Counted from the first letter of the stretch, positions 1 to 8,474 are shown. The stretch is 64,000 nt of DNA from Poseidonibacter lekithochrous (GCF_013283835.1 NZ_CP054052.1:2294001-2358000), one strand, 5' to 3'. Program-made: numbers and translations. Notes: a model not told the origin generated them from the sequence alone.

Positions 1-128
1 AGATCAGCAGGAACTCTCATTCTTCTGAATCTATTTCTAAGAGCTAATGCAATAGTTTTTTTAGCATTGTCTTGCCCAATGATATAATCATCTAAGTATT
101 CAACAATCTGCTTTGGTGTTAAATCCAT
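1..128 (-). CDS. hslU: ATP-dependent protease ATPase subunit HslU (N-terminal part)
   Basis: Only the first 42 or so codons are inside the window; the gene runs off the left edge. The translation starts [20 protein letters not shown] and continues with an RNRFRRM segment, the typical start of HslU/ClpX-type AAA+ unfoldases. HslU forms hexameric rings that unfold substrates and feed them to the HslV peptidase in the cytoplasm. The start lies 6 bases after the hslV stop on the same strand, so the two subunits are co-transcribed. The Walker motifs are outside the window, but the adjacent hslV makes the identification firm. Confidence 0.93.
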   Translation of the reverse strand, partial: MDLTPKQIVEYLDDYIIGQDNAKKTIALALRNRFRRMRVPAD

Positions 129-134
129 ATTTTA

Positions 135-671
135 TTAATCCTCAATCTTTAATAATTTAATATTTTGATTTGTATAAATACAAAGTTCCCCTGCAATCAT
201 CAGTGATTCTTTTACCACTGCTTCTTCATCTAAATCTGAATGTTTAGCAAGAGCCCTTGCAGCTGAAATAGCAAAGTTACCACCACTACCAATAGAAGCA
301 ATAGCTCCATCTTCTGGTTCAACTACATCACCATTTCCACTTAAGATGAAAATATGATCTTTGTTTAATACAATCATCATAGCTTCTAATCTTCTTAAAA
401 CTTTATCTTTTCTCCACTCTTTTGAAAAAGCAATAACAGCTTTTAATAAGTCACCTTTAGTGCTTTCTAAGTGATTTTCAAACATATCATAAAGATTAAA
501 AGCATCAGCAGTACTTCCCGCAAAACCTGAAAGAATCTGATCTTTGTATAATTTTCTAATTTTAGTTGCATTACCTTTTAAAACTGAATTTCCGAAAGTA
601 ACTTGACCGTCACCTCCAATTACAGCTTTATCTTTACCTTTGTATGCAAGTATCGTTGTTGCGTCAAACAT
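135..671 (-). CDS. hslV: ATP-dependent protease peptidase subunit HslV
   Basis: 178 residues, the usual HslV length. HslV is the proteasome-beta-like threonine peptidase of the HslUV complex. After processing, the N-terminal nucleophile would be a Thr of the [11 protein letters not shown] start (Thr5/Thr6). The following [16 protein letters not shown] block and the [14 protein letters not shown] segment are characteristic. It sits between rplI (3-base gap) and hslU (6-base gap) on the minus strand, forming a tight protein synthesis/quality-control operon. Nothing is missing or unusual. Confidence 0.97.
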   Translation of the reverse strand: MFDATTILAYKGKDKAVIGGDGQVTFGNSVLKGNATKIRKLYKDQILSGFAGSTADAFNLYDMFENHLESTKGDLLKAVIAFSKEWRKDKVLRRLEAMMIVLNKDHIFILSGNGDVVEPEDGAIASIGSGGNFAISAARALAKHSDLDEEAVVKESLMIAGELCIYTNQNIKLLKIED

Positions 672-674
672 TAA

Positions 675-1121
675 TTATTCTCCAATGATTACAACAGATA
701 AAGTAGCGTGAATTCCATGACCTAATTTGCAATCAACTTCAAATGTTCCTTCTGCTTTAATTTTTTTCTCTAAAGAAAGGTGTTTTTTATCAAGTTCAAT
801 TGAGAATTGAGAATTTAATGATTCACTAATCTCTTTACTTGTAACTGAACCAATTAAATGTCCATTTGCACCAATTTTATGTTTAATAGTTAATTTTGTA
901 GCATTTAATTTTTCTGATAATTCTTTTGCCGCTGCAATTTCAGCTGCTTCAGTTTCTGCTAATTTTCTTTGTTCTGCTTTATATCTGTTTAATACTTCTG
1001 GTGTTGCATGCTTAGCTAAACCTTTTCCAACTAAAAAGTTTTTTCCGTAACCATCTTTTACTTCTTTTACTTCACCAGTTTTTCCTAAACCTTTAACGTC
1101 TTTAATTAATAAAACTTTCAT
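675..1121 (-). CDS. rplI: 50S ribosomal protein L9 (bL9)
   Basis: 148 residues starting [19 protein letters not shown], the classic bL9 N-terminal domain that binds 23S rRNA. It is followed by the long connecting helix (about residues 40-75, rich in K/E/A) and a C-terminal domain ending in [12 protein letters not shown]. An open frame extends 9 codons further upstream, but the internal ATG at 1121 is chosen because it matches the family start and has a GGAG ribosome site 6 bases before it. First gene of the rplI-hslV-hslU operon. Confidence 0.96.
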   Translation of the reverse strand: MKVLLIKDVKGLGKTGEVKEVKDGYGKNFLVGKGLAKHATPEVLNRYKAEQRKLAETEAAEIAAAKELSEKLNATKLTIKHKIGANGHLIGSVTSKEISESLNSQFSIELDKKHLSLEKKIKAEGTFEVDCKLGHGIHATLSVVIIGE

Positions 1122-1198
1122 ATTATCTCCATATAAATAAATAGCCAATATTTTACTATATTTTATATGAAGTGAATATAAATGTGAAAGAAATTATT

Positions 1199-2395
1199 TT
1201 ACTTATAAATTATTTTAAATGTATTATTAGAGTTTTCATAAGAATATTCAAAGATAAAGCCATGTAAATCTAAAACAGATTTAACAATATAAAGTCCTAA
1301 TCCCATCCCATGATTTTTATTGTTTGTTTCATTATGAAAGGGTTTAAAATATTCTTCAATAGGTTTTGAAAGTTTATCTCCCTTTGAGATAAATAATAAA
1401 GAGTTCTCTTCTTGTTTAATAATTATTTTTGAGTCACTTGAGTATTTAAGAGCATTATCAATTAGATTTTTAATTACCATTGCCATTAGTGATAAATCAG
1501 CATTAATTTTTGTATCTTCATTTATAGTCAAATCTATTTTTTCTGAATCTTTATTTATCATTAATAAAATAAAAGCATCATCAAAAATATCAAGCAGAGA
1601 GTGTTTGTGTTTTGTAAGTACATAATTATCACTTAGGACTTGTTCTACTTTTGAAAAATCATTAATCAAAAAATCAAGACGTTCAAAAATTGAAATCATT
1701 CTATCTTTTTGTTTTTCTTCATTTATTAACTCACTAACAATTCTTCCTTTTGCAATTGGCGTTTTTAATTCATGCATAATTGTTCTTAAGAATAATTGTC
1801 TTGAGTTTAAAAGTAAATCAATTTTTTTTACTGCATTATCAAATTCATTTGAGACTTCTGCAATTTCATCTTTTTTATCACTCTTACAATTTATTTGTAA
1901 ATTTCCTTTTGAAAACTCTGTAATATCATTTTTTAGTTTTTTGAGAGGTTGTAAACTTTTGATTAACCATATATAAATTAAAATTAATAAAATTAAAACA
2001 AAAGGGAAAAATACATATAAGTAATTTGTCTTTTTATAATCATGTGTATCTTTAAATAAAATTCTAAAAAAAGGAGTAACCATATGAAAATAATATTCAT
2101 CTTCAAAAAGTATTGTTTCAAAACCTCTTTTAGAAAAAATCATTTCACCTTTAGGAAGAACAATAAATGGTCTTCTTGAAACTTCAAAAGATAAAGTTTC
2201 TAAATATTCAATAACTTCATCTTCTGGTAATCTTTTTTCTTTTAAGTATTTTGAGATTTCTTGATGATAATTTATGATTGGTTTATTCTCTTCTTTTTTA
2301 TCATAATCCAAATAAAATAAAAAAAGAGCTATTAACATTAAAATAGCAATTAGAAATATTAAAGATATTTTTGTTGTTATTGAGTTTAAATTCAT
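1199..2395 (-). CDS. ArsS-like sensor histidine kinase
   Basis: 398-residue membrane histidine kinase. Transmembrane helices lie at about residues 10-29 and 127-146, enclosing a periplasmic sensor of about 95 residues. HAMP-like linker about 147-195; the phospho-accepting His208 is in the motif MHELKTPIAKGRI. The C-terminal ATPase domain has the N box (NLIDNALKYS) and a GLGLYIVKSVLDLHG G box. The H-box wording, including IAKGRI, resembles Campylobacterota ArsS (acid-responsive) kinases. The start overlaps the stop of the upstream regulator gene by 4 bases, so the pair is translationally coupled. The actual stimulus cannot be read from the sequence. Confidence 0.85.
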   Translation of the reverse strand: MNLNSITTKISLIFLIAILMLIALFLFYLDYDKKEENKPIINYHQEISKYLKEKRLPEDEVIEYLETLSFEVSRRPFIVLPKGEMIFSKRGFETILFEDEYYFHMVTPFFRILFKDTHDYKKTNYLYVFFPFVLILLILIYIWLIKSLQPLKKLKNDITEFSKGNLQINCKSDKKDEIAEVSNEFDNAVKKIDLLLNSRQLFLRTIMHELKTPIAKGRIVSELINEEKQKDRMISIFERLDFLINDFSKVEQVLSDNYVLTKHKHSLLDIFDDAFILLMINKDSEKIDLTINEDTKINADLSLMAMVIKNLIDNALKYSSDSKIIIKQEENSLLFISKGDKLSKPIEEYFKPFHNETNNKNHGMGLGLYIVKSVLDLHGFIFEYSYENSNNTFKIIYK

Positions 2396-3057
2396 TGTGA
2401 TAGTTTATATCCTAAACCTCTAATGGAATGTAAGTGTTTTGGATTTTTTGAACTATCTTCAAGTTTACTTCTTAGTCTTCCAATAATTACATTTAGACTT
2501 TTACTATAACTATCACTTAAACTTGTACTTGCATTTACAATTTGTTCTCTTGAAACTATTGCATTTTTATTTTCTAATAAAACTATCATTACTTCATATT
2601 CAGCTTGAGTTAAAATCAATTCTTCTTTTTTGAAAAATATTTTATGTTTTGTTTTATCAAAAATAAAATCACTATTAGCATCTTCTTCTTTATTTATTTT
2701 TTTACTTCGTCTTAACAGACTTTGAATAACAGCATACATTTCTTTTGGATCATAAGGTTTTGGAAGATAATAATCAGCTCCAATTTGTAAACCCATAATC
2801 TTATCACTTACATCAGATCTTGCACTTGAGATTATTATAGGAATATCATATTTTGAAGATATCTCTTTGCATACATCTAGTCCATCCATTCCAGGAAGAG
2901 TTAAATCTAAAATCAATAAATCATAATTAGAAATACCAGCACTTAAACCCAAATAAGGATCTTCATAATTAGTAATTTTAATATTATATTTTTCTAAATA
3001 TTCTCCTAAGAATAAAGAAAATTCTGGATCATCTTCAATCATCAAAATTTCTATCAT
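2392..3057 (-). CDS. OmpR/ArsR-like response regulator
   Basis: 221 residues: receiver domain (about 1-115) with the acidic pair Asp9/Asp10, phospho-acceptor Asp51 (LLILDLTLPGMDG) and conserved Lys in LPKPYD, then an OmpR-type winged-helix DNA-binding domain (about 125-219) ending HSIRGLGYKLSQ. It is the first gene of a two-gene unit with the kinase. Direct GTAAA repeats lie 64-79 bases upstream of its start and recur before the neighbouring DUF1566 gene, consistent with autoregulation. Equivalent to HP0166/ArsR-type regulators by family and by its partner; orthology was not tested. Confidence 0.87.
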   Translation of the reverse strand: MIEILMIEDDPEFSLFLGEYLEKYNIKITNYEDPYLGLSAGISNYDLLILDLTLPGMDGLDVCKEISSKYDIPIIISSARSDVSDKIMGLQIGADYYLPKPYDPKEMYAVIQSLLRRSKKINKEEDANSDFIFDKTKHKIFFKKEELILTQAEYEVMIVLLENKNAIVSREQIVNASTSLSDSYSKSLNVIIGRLRSKLEDSSKNPKHLHSIRGLGYKLSQ

Positions 3058-3110
3058 AAAAATCCTTTGTGTTGTTATTCTAATTCTATTATTTTATTTA
3101 AAACTCAAAA

Positions 3111-3136
3111 TAAATATAAAGTAAATGAAAGTAAAC
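3111..3136 (-). promoter_or_regulatory. Candidate response-regulator direct-repeat site upstream of the regulator gene
   Basis: Read on the plus strand, GTAAA occurs at 3121 and 3131, exactly one 10-bp turn apart, next to TAAATATAAAGTAAAT at 3111-3126. The same 16-mer and further GTAAA repeats lie upstream of the DUF1566 gene (4621-4657). Tandem half-sites spaced 10-11 bp are the usual binding mode of OmpR-family regulators. An AT-rich -10-like element (about 3085-3095) lies closer to the gene. Seen directly: the repeats and spacing. Inferred: binding by the adjacent regulator. Confidence 0.5.
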
Positions 3137-3138
3137 AA

Positions 3139-4575
3139 TTATCTCTTATTTTTTCTAGGTAAAGTTCTTGCTTCATTTGAATCTATAAAACCATCATCAT
3201 TTAAATCATGTCTAGAAAAATTCTCTTGCATTCTTTTTGGAGCTTCTTTATAAGAAATTTTACTATCATTATTTCTATCAAAAAACTTAATAGCTTTCAT
3301 ATTATCATTACCTCTGATAATAGGCACATTTTCATTTAATGCTTTTACAAATGTACGTTTTGTATTAACTTTAGTATAATTATCACTTACACATCTAGCA
3401 AAATTATAAATTCTAACAACATCACCTTGAGGTCCACGCCCCTTAGAAAACTTCATTTTACTTCCACTTTTGGGATCACTTCTTTGTGCACCAGAACCAT
3501 GTACATCTACTAAAGATCTTATATTCAATCTTCTATCATTCATATAACCTAAAGCTCTACCAAAAGATAAATAAACTGCATTAGCTCCTAAATCTTTTCC
3601 ATCTAAATGAGTTGTACTAGACCAATAATATCCATAGTCAATACTGTTATTTTCATTCTTTATTTTTGTACTTTCAAATATATCATTTATACTTGCACTT
3701 GAAGTAGCATTAGGAGATTTTGAGTAATCAACAATGCTTTGTAACTCTTTTGCATTAGGTAATCTCCAAGTACTAATACCAGCATAATTTAAATTCTCAC
3801 AATAAGCTAAAGAGTCTTTCCAATTATAAGGTCCACTATCATTTTTTATCCAAGTAAGAGTTGTTGCTTCATCATAAATAGTACCATTGTTCTTATCAAT
3901 AAACTTATTCTTTCCATACTTAGTATTACCACGAACTAATCTTAAATAATACTTTCCAGGCACTTTAGAATTCACACTATATTTAGGATAACCTTTGATT
4001 CTTCCATCAGCAAAATTAACACCAAAAAAAGTCTTATTTCCATTCATTGTTGTACTAGTGTAATCAGTACTAGTCCAAAATTGAACATCAATATATCTTC
4101 TATCATTAGAGTACTCAAAATCAAAATAATCTGTATTGATATATGGTTTTGCATCACTTGGTACAACATTATTTTTATTTCTTGATGTACCTGTTTTACC
4201 ATTAAAGTCAATTAATGAATATAATTCTTTAACTGTAGGTATTCTCCAATCATTAAAACCACCTATTCTAGCCTCTTTAGCGTATTTTACCGCATCATTA
4301 AAAGAGAGTTTATCTGTATAAGTTTTTTGCCAAATTAAACCAGTTTGTATATCAGTAATAGTACTATTTTTATTATCTTTATATATTACTTTATTGCCAA
4401 TATAAGTAGCATCTTGTCCATAAAAAGCTTCATTGATTTTTGGGCTTTGAATAAAGGTTTTATCATTAAAAAAACTCTTTTGTGAAGTATCCATCACTGT
4501 ATATGTTTGATTTGTATTAGCTAAAGCTAAAATAGAAAAAGTAGAAATGAAAAATGAAGTTTTACTAAGTAGCAT
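3139..4575 (-). CDS. Secreted DUF1566 (Lcl C-terminal-like) protein with EF-hand pair
   Basis: 478 residues with an N-terminal signal peptide (about 1-19, cleavage near LALANTNQ). Two DUF1566-like repeats follow: about 75-215 (TGLIWQKT ... GFNDWRIPTVKELYSLID ... FWTSTDY) and about 230-340 (TTLTWIKND ... STWRLPNAKELQSIVDYS ... YWSSTTH). The C-terminus has two EF-hand loops, Asp433-Glu444 (DRNNDSKISYKE) and Asp457-Glu468 (DLNDDGFIDSNE), which should bind Ca2+. DUF1566 domains occur in surface proteins and adhesins, so an envelope or extracellular location is likely. Upstream it shares direct repeats with the two-component regulator gene that follows on the same strand. The exact function is unknown. 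Confidence 0.8.
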   Translation of the reverse strand: MLLSKTSFFISTFSILALANTNQTYTVMDTSQKSFFNDKTFIQSPKINEAFYGQDATYIGNKVIYKDNKNSTITDIQTGLIWQKTYTDKLSFNDAVKYAKEARIGGFNDWRIPTVKELYSLIDFNGKTGTSRNKNNVVPSDAKPYINTDYFDFEYSNDRRYIDVQFWTSTDYTSTTMNGNKTFFGVNFADGRIKGYPKYSVNSKVPGKYYLRLVRGNTKYGKNKFIDKNNGTIYDEATTLTWIKNDSGPYNWKDSLAYCENLNYAGISTWRLPNAKELQSIVDYSKSPNATSSASINDIFESTKIKNENNSIDYGYYWSSTTHLDGKDLGANAVYLSFGRALGYMNDRRLNIRSLVDVHGSGAQRSDPKSGSKMKFSKGRGPQGDVVRIYNFARCVSDNYTKVNTKRTFVKALNENVPIIRGNDNMKAIKFFDRNNDSKISYKEAPKRMQENFSRHDLNDDGFIDSNEARTLPRKNKR

Positions 4576-4620
4576 ATTGAATCCTTATATTTTATATAAT
4601 TCAATCTTACAGACTAAATT

Positions 4621-4657
4621 TAAATATAAAGTAAATAGTTTGTAAATAAAAGTAAAC
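4621..4657 (-). promoter_or_regulatory. Candidate response-regulator direct-repeat site upstream of the DUF1566 gene
   Basis: On the plus strand GTAAA begins at 4631, 4642 and 4652 (spacings 11 and 10 bp), and TAAATATAAAGTAAAT at 4621-4636 is identical to 3111-3126. The site lies 56-82 bases before the gene start. A TATAAA-type -10 on the minus strand is at about 4592-4600, which would put the repeats just upstream of or over the -35, a position suited to activation by an OmpR-type protein. Confidence 0.5.
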
Positions 4658-4689
4658 CTTGATATAGCAATTAGCTTGCTATATCAAGG
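4657..4689 (-). terminator. Terminator of the recombinase-like gene
   Basis: Perfect 14-bp inverted repeat CCTTGATATAGCAA / TTGCTATATCAAGG with a 5-base loop, overlapping the stop codon of the minus-strand gene. In that direction it is followed by TTTACTTTTATTT, a T-rich tail. This is the strongest simple hairpin in this part of the window. Confidence 0.75.
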
Positions 4690-5312
4690 GTATTAGGCAA
4701 ATTTTCTCTTATGTTCCTTTTTTTAACATAATTATTTAAGCCTATGTGGTTATTGTATCCAAGAAGTTTTGCTATTTTTCTAACAGATAAACCAACTGAA
4801 AGTAACTCTTCAATCTTATCTCTTTGTTTATCAAATTTAGATTTTTGTATAGTTCCTTTAGGTTTTCCTAAACTAGCCCCACTTAGTTTTTTTGCAGTTA
4901 ATGCTTCTTTAGTTCTTAGACTCATAAGATCTTTTTCAAGGTCAATAGTCATAGAAATCACACCTAAAATCATTTGTGTTAACATATCTTTATCATCAAC
5001 TAAATCAAGGTTCTGATTAGATACTAAGATTCTAATTTTATTAGAAAGTAAAAATCTTACAATCTCTAAAATAGTTTCAATAGTTCTACCAAAAACATTC
5101 AAATCAGCAACAATAATTGTTGAATTCTTCTCACAGTTTTTAAGTAATTCTAAAATATTTTTCTCATCACTTGGTGTGTTTATTTCAATCTCAATATTTT
5201 CTAAAATATCAATATTATGTTTTTTAACATAAGAATCTAAACTGTCCTTTTGACTATCTGTATATTTTTCATTATTCTTGTTAACTCTGACATATGTAAA
5301 AATCTTTCCCAT
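4671..5312 (-). CDS. Serine-recombinase-family protein with a degenerate active site (probable DNA-binding regulator)
   Basis: 213 residues with the fold pattern of resolvase/invertase proteins: N-terminal domain (about 3-140), long E helix (about 105-135), a GASLGKPKGT linker, then a helix-turn-helix (about 166-200, LSVGLSVRKIAKLLGYNN). The catalytic Ser of the usual RVS motif is Asn11 (YVRVN); Arg9 is kept. The usual LDRLGR becomes LNVFGR, so the Asp and Arg of that motif are Asn72 and Val73 while Arg76 remains. The Ser/Arg pair expected near residues 45-52 reads NTPSDEK. Strand exchange therefore looks impossible. No other mobile-element gene is nearby. Divergent from the ubiX operon. Confidence 0.8.
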   Translation of the reverse strand: MGKIFTYVRVNKNNEKYTDSQKDSLDSYVKKHNIDILENIEIEINTPSDEKNILELLKNCEKNSTIIVADLNVFGRTIETILEIVRFLLSNKIRILVSNQNLDLVDDKDMLTQMILGVISMTIDLEKDLMSLRTKEALTAKKLSGASLGKPKGTIQKSKFDKQRDKIEELLSVGLSVRKIAKLLGYNNHIGLNNYVKKRNIRENLPNTLDIAS

Positions 5313-5443
5313 ATAATAACCTTTAACATAGAGTATAGTACTTTAAATATATGAAAACATAATGTTTATTTAACTACATTTAAAGTTTATACAAAATGTT
5401 AATAGAAAATAACTTAACTTATTCTTAATTAACAATTAAAAAC

Positions 5444-5483
5444 ATGTGTAAATAGTGAATTTAATAGTTATGTCTTTACACAT
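5444..5483. repeat. 9-bp inverted repeat in the divergent intergenic region
   Basis: ATGTGTAAA at 5444-5452 and its exact complement TTTACACAT at 5475-5483, centres 31 bp apart (about three helical turns). It sits between the divergent recombinase-like gene and the ubiX operon. It could be a paired operator or a hairpin in the ubiX leader. The rest of the 246-base gap is plain AT-rich sequence. Confidence 0.4.
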
Positions 5484-5559
5484 AAGCTTATACAGTTTGA
5501 ATTCAAAGCAATTTTTAGCTATTATCTTTTTACTTATAAAACATTAGAAAGGGTTCTTT

Positions 5560-6114
5560 TTGAAAATTACAGTTGCTATATCAGGGGCAAGTGGAGCTAA
5601 TCTGGGACTAAATTTTGTAAAAAAAATTCCAGAAGATATTGAAGTTTATTTAGTTATTTCAAATAGTGCTAAAACTGCATTAAAATTAGAAAGTGGGATT
5701 TCTGTAAAAAAGCAATTCCAAGATAAAAAAAATGTAACTATTTTAAAAGACTCAAATATTGCAGCGCCTATTGCATCAGGGTCTTTCCCTATTGATAAAA
5801 TGATTGTATTACCTTGTTCAATGAACACTCTTGCAAAATGTTCTGTTGGAATATCAGATTCATTAATCACACGAGCTTTTACAGTAATGCTAAAAGAGAA
5901 TAGAGAGATTATTCTTTGTCCAAGAGAATTGCCTTTAAGTTCTATTGCTCTAGAAAATATGCTTAAACTTTCAAAACTTGGTGTAACTATTGCGCCACCA
6001 GTTTTAGGATATTATTCTGGTCAACAAAGTCTAGAAGATATGGAAAACTTTCTAATTGGAAAATGGTTTGACCTATTAAAAATCAAACACAATTTATATA
6101 AAAGATGGGAATAA
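5560..6114 (+). CDS. ubiX: Flavin prenyltransferase UbiX
   Basis: 184 residues, TTG start preceded by AGAAAGGG. UbiX transfers a dimethylallyl group to FMN to make prenylated FMN, the cofactor of UbiD-type decarboxylases (ubiquinone/menaquinone pathway). Motifs: ISGASGANLG nucleotide loop, APIASGSFPIDKMIVLPCSMNTLAK, and LCPRELPLS in the C-terminal half. First gene of a compact seven-gene unit, ending 3 bases before coaD. Length and motifs are normal. Confidence 0.92.
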   Translation: MKITVAISGASGANLGLNFVKKIPEDIEVYLVISNSAKTALKLESGISVKKQFQDKKNVTILKDSNIAAPIASGSFPIDKMIVLPCSMNTLAKCSVGISDSLITRAFTVMLKENREIILCPRELPLSSIALENMLKLSKLGVTIAPPVLGYYSGQQSLEDMENFLIGKWFDLLKIKHNLYKRWE

Positions 6115-6117
6115 AAA

Positions 6118-6615
6118 ATGCCTAGAAACATACACGATGCTGATAAAGCCTCATACAGAAAAGCTATTTATAGTGGAACTTTTGATCCAATTACAAATGG
6201 ACATCTAGATATTATTAGTCGAGCTGCGAACATATTCGACGAAGTAATAATTGCCGTAGCAAAAAGTGAAAGAAAAGGACCTATGTTCTCTCCTGAAGAT
6301 AGAGTAAAATTCGCTAAAGCTGCAACAAGTCATTTAAAAAATGTAAGAGTTGAAGGATTTGATACTCTACTTGTTGATTTTGCCACAGAACAAGGTGTTA
6401 ATACAATTATTAGAGGATTACGTGCCGTTTCAGATTTCGAATACGAATTACAAATGGGATATGCAAACTCTTCAATTAACGATAAATTAGAGACTTTATA
6501 TCTAATGCCAACATTAGAAAACGCTTTTGTTTCATCAACAATTGTAAGGGAAATCATCAGATTTGATGGTAAATTCCAACATCTTATTCCAAAGGAAGTT
6601 TTAGAATGTATGTAG
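6118..6615 (+). CDS. coaD: Phosphopantetheine adenylyltransferase
   Basis: 165 residues. CoaD makes dephospho-CoA from 4'-phosphopantetheine and ATP, the penultimate CoA step. The nucleotidyltransferase signature is YSGTFDPITNGHLDII (T/HxGH-type), with the GLRAVSDFEYELQM block and C-terminal SSTIVREI. There is a short N-terminal extension (about 12 residues before KAIYSG) compared with most family members; the ATG at 6118 has GATGGGA upstream and follows ubiX closely, so it is kept. Its 3' end overlaps tmk by 10 bases. Confidence 0.95.
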   Translation: MPRNIHDADKASYRKAIYSGTFDPITNGHLDIISRAANIFDEVIIAVAKSERKGPMFSPEDRVKFAKAATSHLKNVRVEGFDTLLVDFATEQGVNTIIRGLRAVSDFEYELQMGYANSSINDKLETLYLMPTLENAFVSSTIVREIIRFDGKFQHLIPKEVLECM

Positions 6616-7175
6616 TAATTGAAGGTATTGATACAGCAGGAAAGTCAACTCAATTAGACTTACTTCAAAAAAAATACTCAGATGCGATCTTTACAAAAGA
6701 GCCAGGTGGAACACAAATCGGTGTAAAACTAAGAGCTATGGCTTTAAATGGTGAAGCAAAATCTGGTATTGCAGAGATGTTTTTATTCTTAGCAGATAGA
6801 GCTGAACATATTGAAGAAGTTGTAATATCAAACGAAGACAAAATGGTTATTTCGGATAGATCAATGGTTTCAGGAATTGCTTATGCTTCAATTTTTGAGT
6901 TAGAAAAAATGATTGAATTAAATCTTTTAGCTACAAATAATGTATTACCAACTCATGCTATTTTACTTGAATTATCAGCAGAAGAGTTAACATATAGATT
7001 ATCTCAAAAAGAGAATGATGCAATTGAATTACGTGGAATTGAATATCTAATGAACATTCAAAATAGAATGAAAGAGACAATAATCAAACTTGGAATTAAT
7101 CATTTATTTGTTGATGCAAGTTTAAAAATAGAAGAAATAGAAATAGAAATAGAGGATTTTTTAAATGGCAAGTAA
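6606..7175 (+). CDS. tmk: Thymidylate kinase
   Basis: 189 residues. Phosphorylates dTMP to dTDP. The P-loop GIDTAGKST is at residues 7-15, the substrate-binding segment is FTKEPGGTQIG, and DRSMVSGIAYA replaces the more common DRY motif, as in other Campylobacterota. Slightly shorter than the roughly 200-210 residues of many Tmk. It overlaps coaD by 10 bases and hisS by 11, indicating translational coupling. Confidence 0.95.
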   Translation: MYVVIEGIDTAGKSTQLDLLQKKYSDAIFTKEPGGTQIGVKLRAMALNGEAKSGIAEMFLFLADRAEHIEEVVISNEDKMVISDRSMVSGIAYASIFELEKMIELNLLATNNVLPTHAILLELSAEELTYRLSQKENDAIELRGIEYLMNIQNRMKETIIKLGINHLFVDASLKIEEIEIEIEDFLNGK

Positions 7176-8472
7176 GGGTAATGTAAAAACAATTCAAAGC
7201 TTAAGAGGTATGAAAGATGTTGTAAATGATGATAGTAAATTATTTACATATTTTGTAGAGAATGCTTCTGCAATTGCAAAAAGATATGGTTTTTCTTATA
7301 TGGAAACACCTATTTTAGAAGAGACTGCTTTATTTAAAAGATCAGTTGGTGAGAGTTCAGATATTGTAAATAAAGAGATGTATAACTTCACTGATAAAGG
7401 TGAAAATGAAGTTTGTTTAAGACCTGAAGGAACTGCTGGTGTTGTTAGACACTTTGTTGAAAAGAAATTAGATAGAGCTGGTGGAACTTTTAGATGGTAT
7501 TACCACGGTCCTATGTTCAGATATGAAAGACCACAAAAAGGTAGATTAAGACAATTCCACCAATTTGGTTGTGAAGTATTTGGACAAGCTTCTGTTTATG
7601 AAGATGCAAATGTAATTATGATGATTAAAGATATTTTAGATTACTTTGAAATTGATTTTACATTAGAAATTAACTCTCTTGGGGATCACACGTGTATGCC
7701 TCAATATAGAGAAAAATTAATTAATCACCTTAATTCTTTTAAAGATGAATTATGTCCTGATTGTCAAAAAAGAATTGAAACAAATCCAATTAGAGTATTA
7801 GATTGTAAAGTTGAAAAATGTAATGAGTTAACAAAAGATGCTCCTATGATTACTGATAATTTATCTGAACAATGTGATGAAGAATTCAACAAACTAAAAG
7901 AAATTTTAGAATACAACGATGTTCCTTATGTGGTAAATAAAACTATGGTTAGAGGATTAGATTATTACTCAAAAACTGCATTTGAATTTATCTCTAATGA
8001 AATTGGAGCACAAAGTACAATTGCTGCTGGTGGAAGATACGATAGACTAGTAGAATTCTTAGGTGGAAGAGAAACTCCTGGTTTTGGATTTGCTTGTGGA
8101 ATTGAAAGATTATTAGAGCTAATTAAAGTTAAAGAATCACAAAAAGAAGAGATAGTTTATATTGGAGCTTTAGATGAATCTTGTCTAAATGCTGTATTAA
8201 AAACTGCAAATGCAAAAAGAAAAACTACAAAAACTTTTATTGAATATACTCCAAGAGGATTTGGAAAACACTTTAAATTAGCAGAAAAAGCAGAAGCAAG
8301 TATTGTTGCATTAATCGGTGAAAAAGAATTAGCCGAAGGAACAATCTATGTTAAAAATATAGAAACAAGAGAAGAAGTAACTATGGACCTTAATATTTTT
8401 TCTTCAAAAACTACTATGATAAATAAAAAAGCATCAAATATAACTGATACATTTCCAAAAATAGAGAAATAG
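7165..8472 (+). CDS. hisS: Histidyl-tRNA synthetase
   Basis: 435 residues, class II synthetase. Seen in order: RGMKDVVNDD at the N-terminus, motif 1 region (GFSYMETPILEETALFKR), motif 2 (FRWYYHGPMFRYERPQKGR followed by FHQFGCEVFG), the histidine-specific blocks VRGLDYYSKTAFEF and GGRYDRLVEFLGG, and motif 3 GFACGIERLL. The C-terminal anticodon-binding domain follows (about 335-425). Part of the ubiX-tauE operon, 2 bases before speA. Confidence 0.96.
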   Translation: MASKGNVKTIQSLRGMKDVVNDDSKLFTYFVENASAIAKRYGFSYMETPILEETALFKRSVGESSDIVNKEMYNFTDKGENEVCLRPEGTAGVVRHFVEKKLDRAGGTFRWYYHGPMFRYERPQKGRLRQFHQFGCEVFGQASVYEDANVIMMIKDILDYFEIDFTLEINSLGDHTCMPQYREKLINHLNSFKDELCPDCQKRIETNPIRVLDCKVEKCNELTKDAPMITDNLSEQCDEEFNKLKEILEYNDVPYVVNKTMVRGLDYYSKTAFEFISNEIGAQSTIAAGGRYDRLVEFLGGRETPGFGFACGIERLLELIKVKESQKEEIVYIGALDESCLNAVLKTANAKRKTTKTFIEYTPRGFGKHFKLAEKAEASIVALIGEKELAEGTIYVKNIETREEVTMDLNIFSSKTTMINKKASNITDTFPKIEK

Positions 8473-8474
8473 TA

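Noticed and set aside
675-1148. Longer rplI start at 1148
   Set aside because: The family start MKVLLIKDV is at 1121 with a GGAG ribosome site; the upstream codons do not resemble bL9.
4671-5312. Active site-specific recombinase marking a mobile element
   Set aside because: Catalytic Ser, Asp and Arg residues are replaced, and there are no inverted repeats, transposase or phage genes around it.
5444-5483. Replication origin with DnaA boxes
   Set aside because: Only one pair of arms is present, they are not DnaA-box sequences, and dnaA is not nearby.
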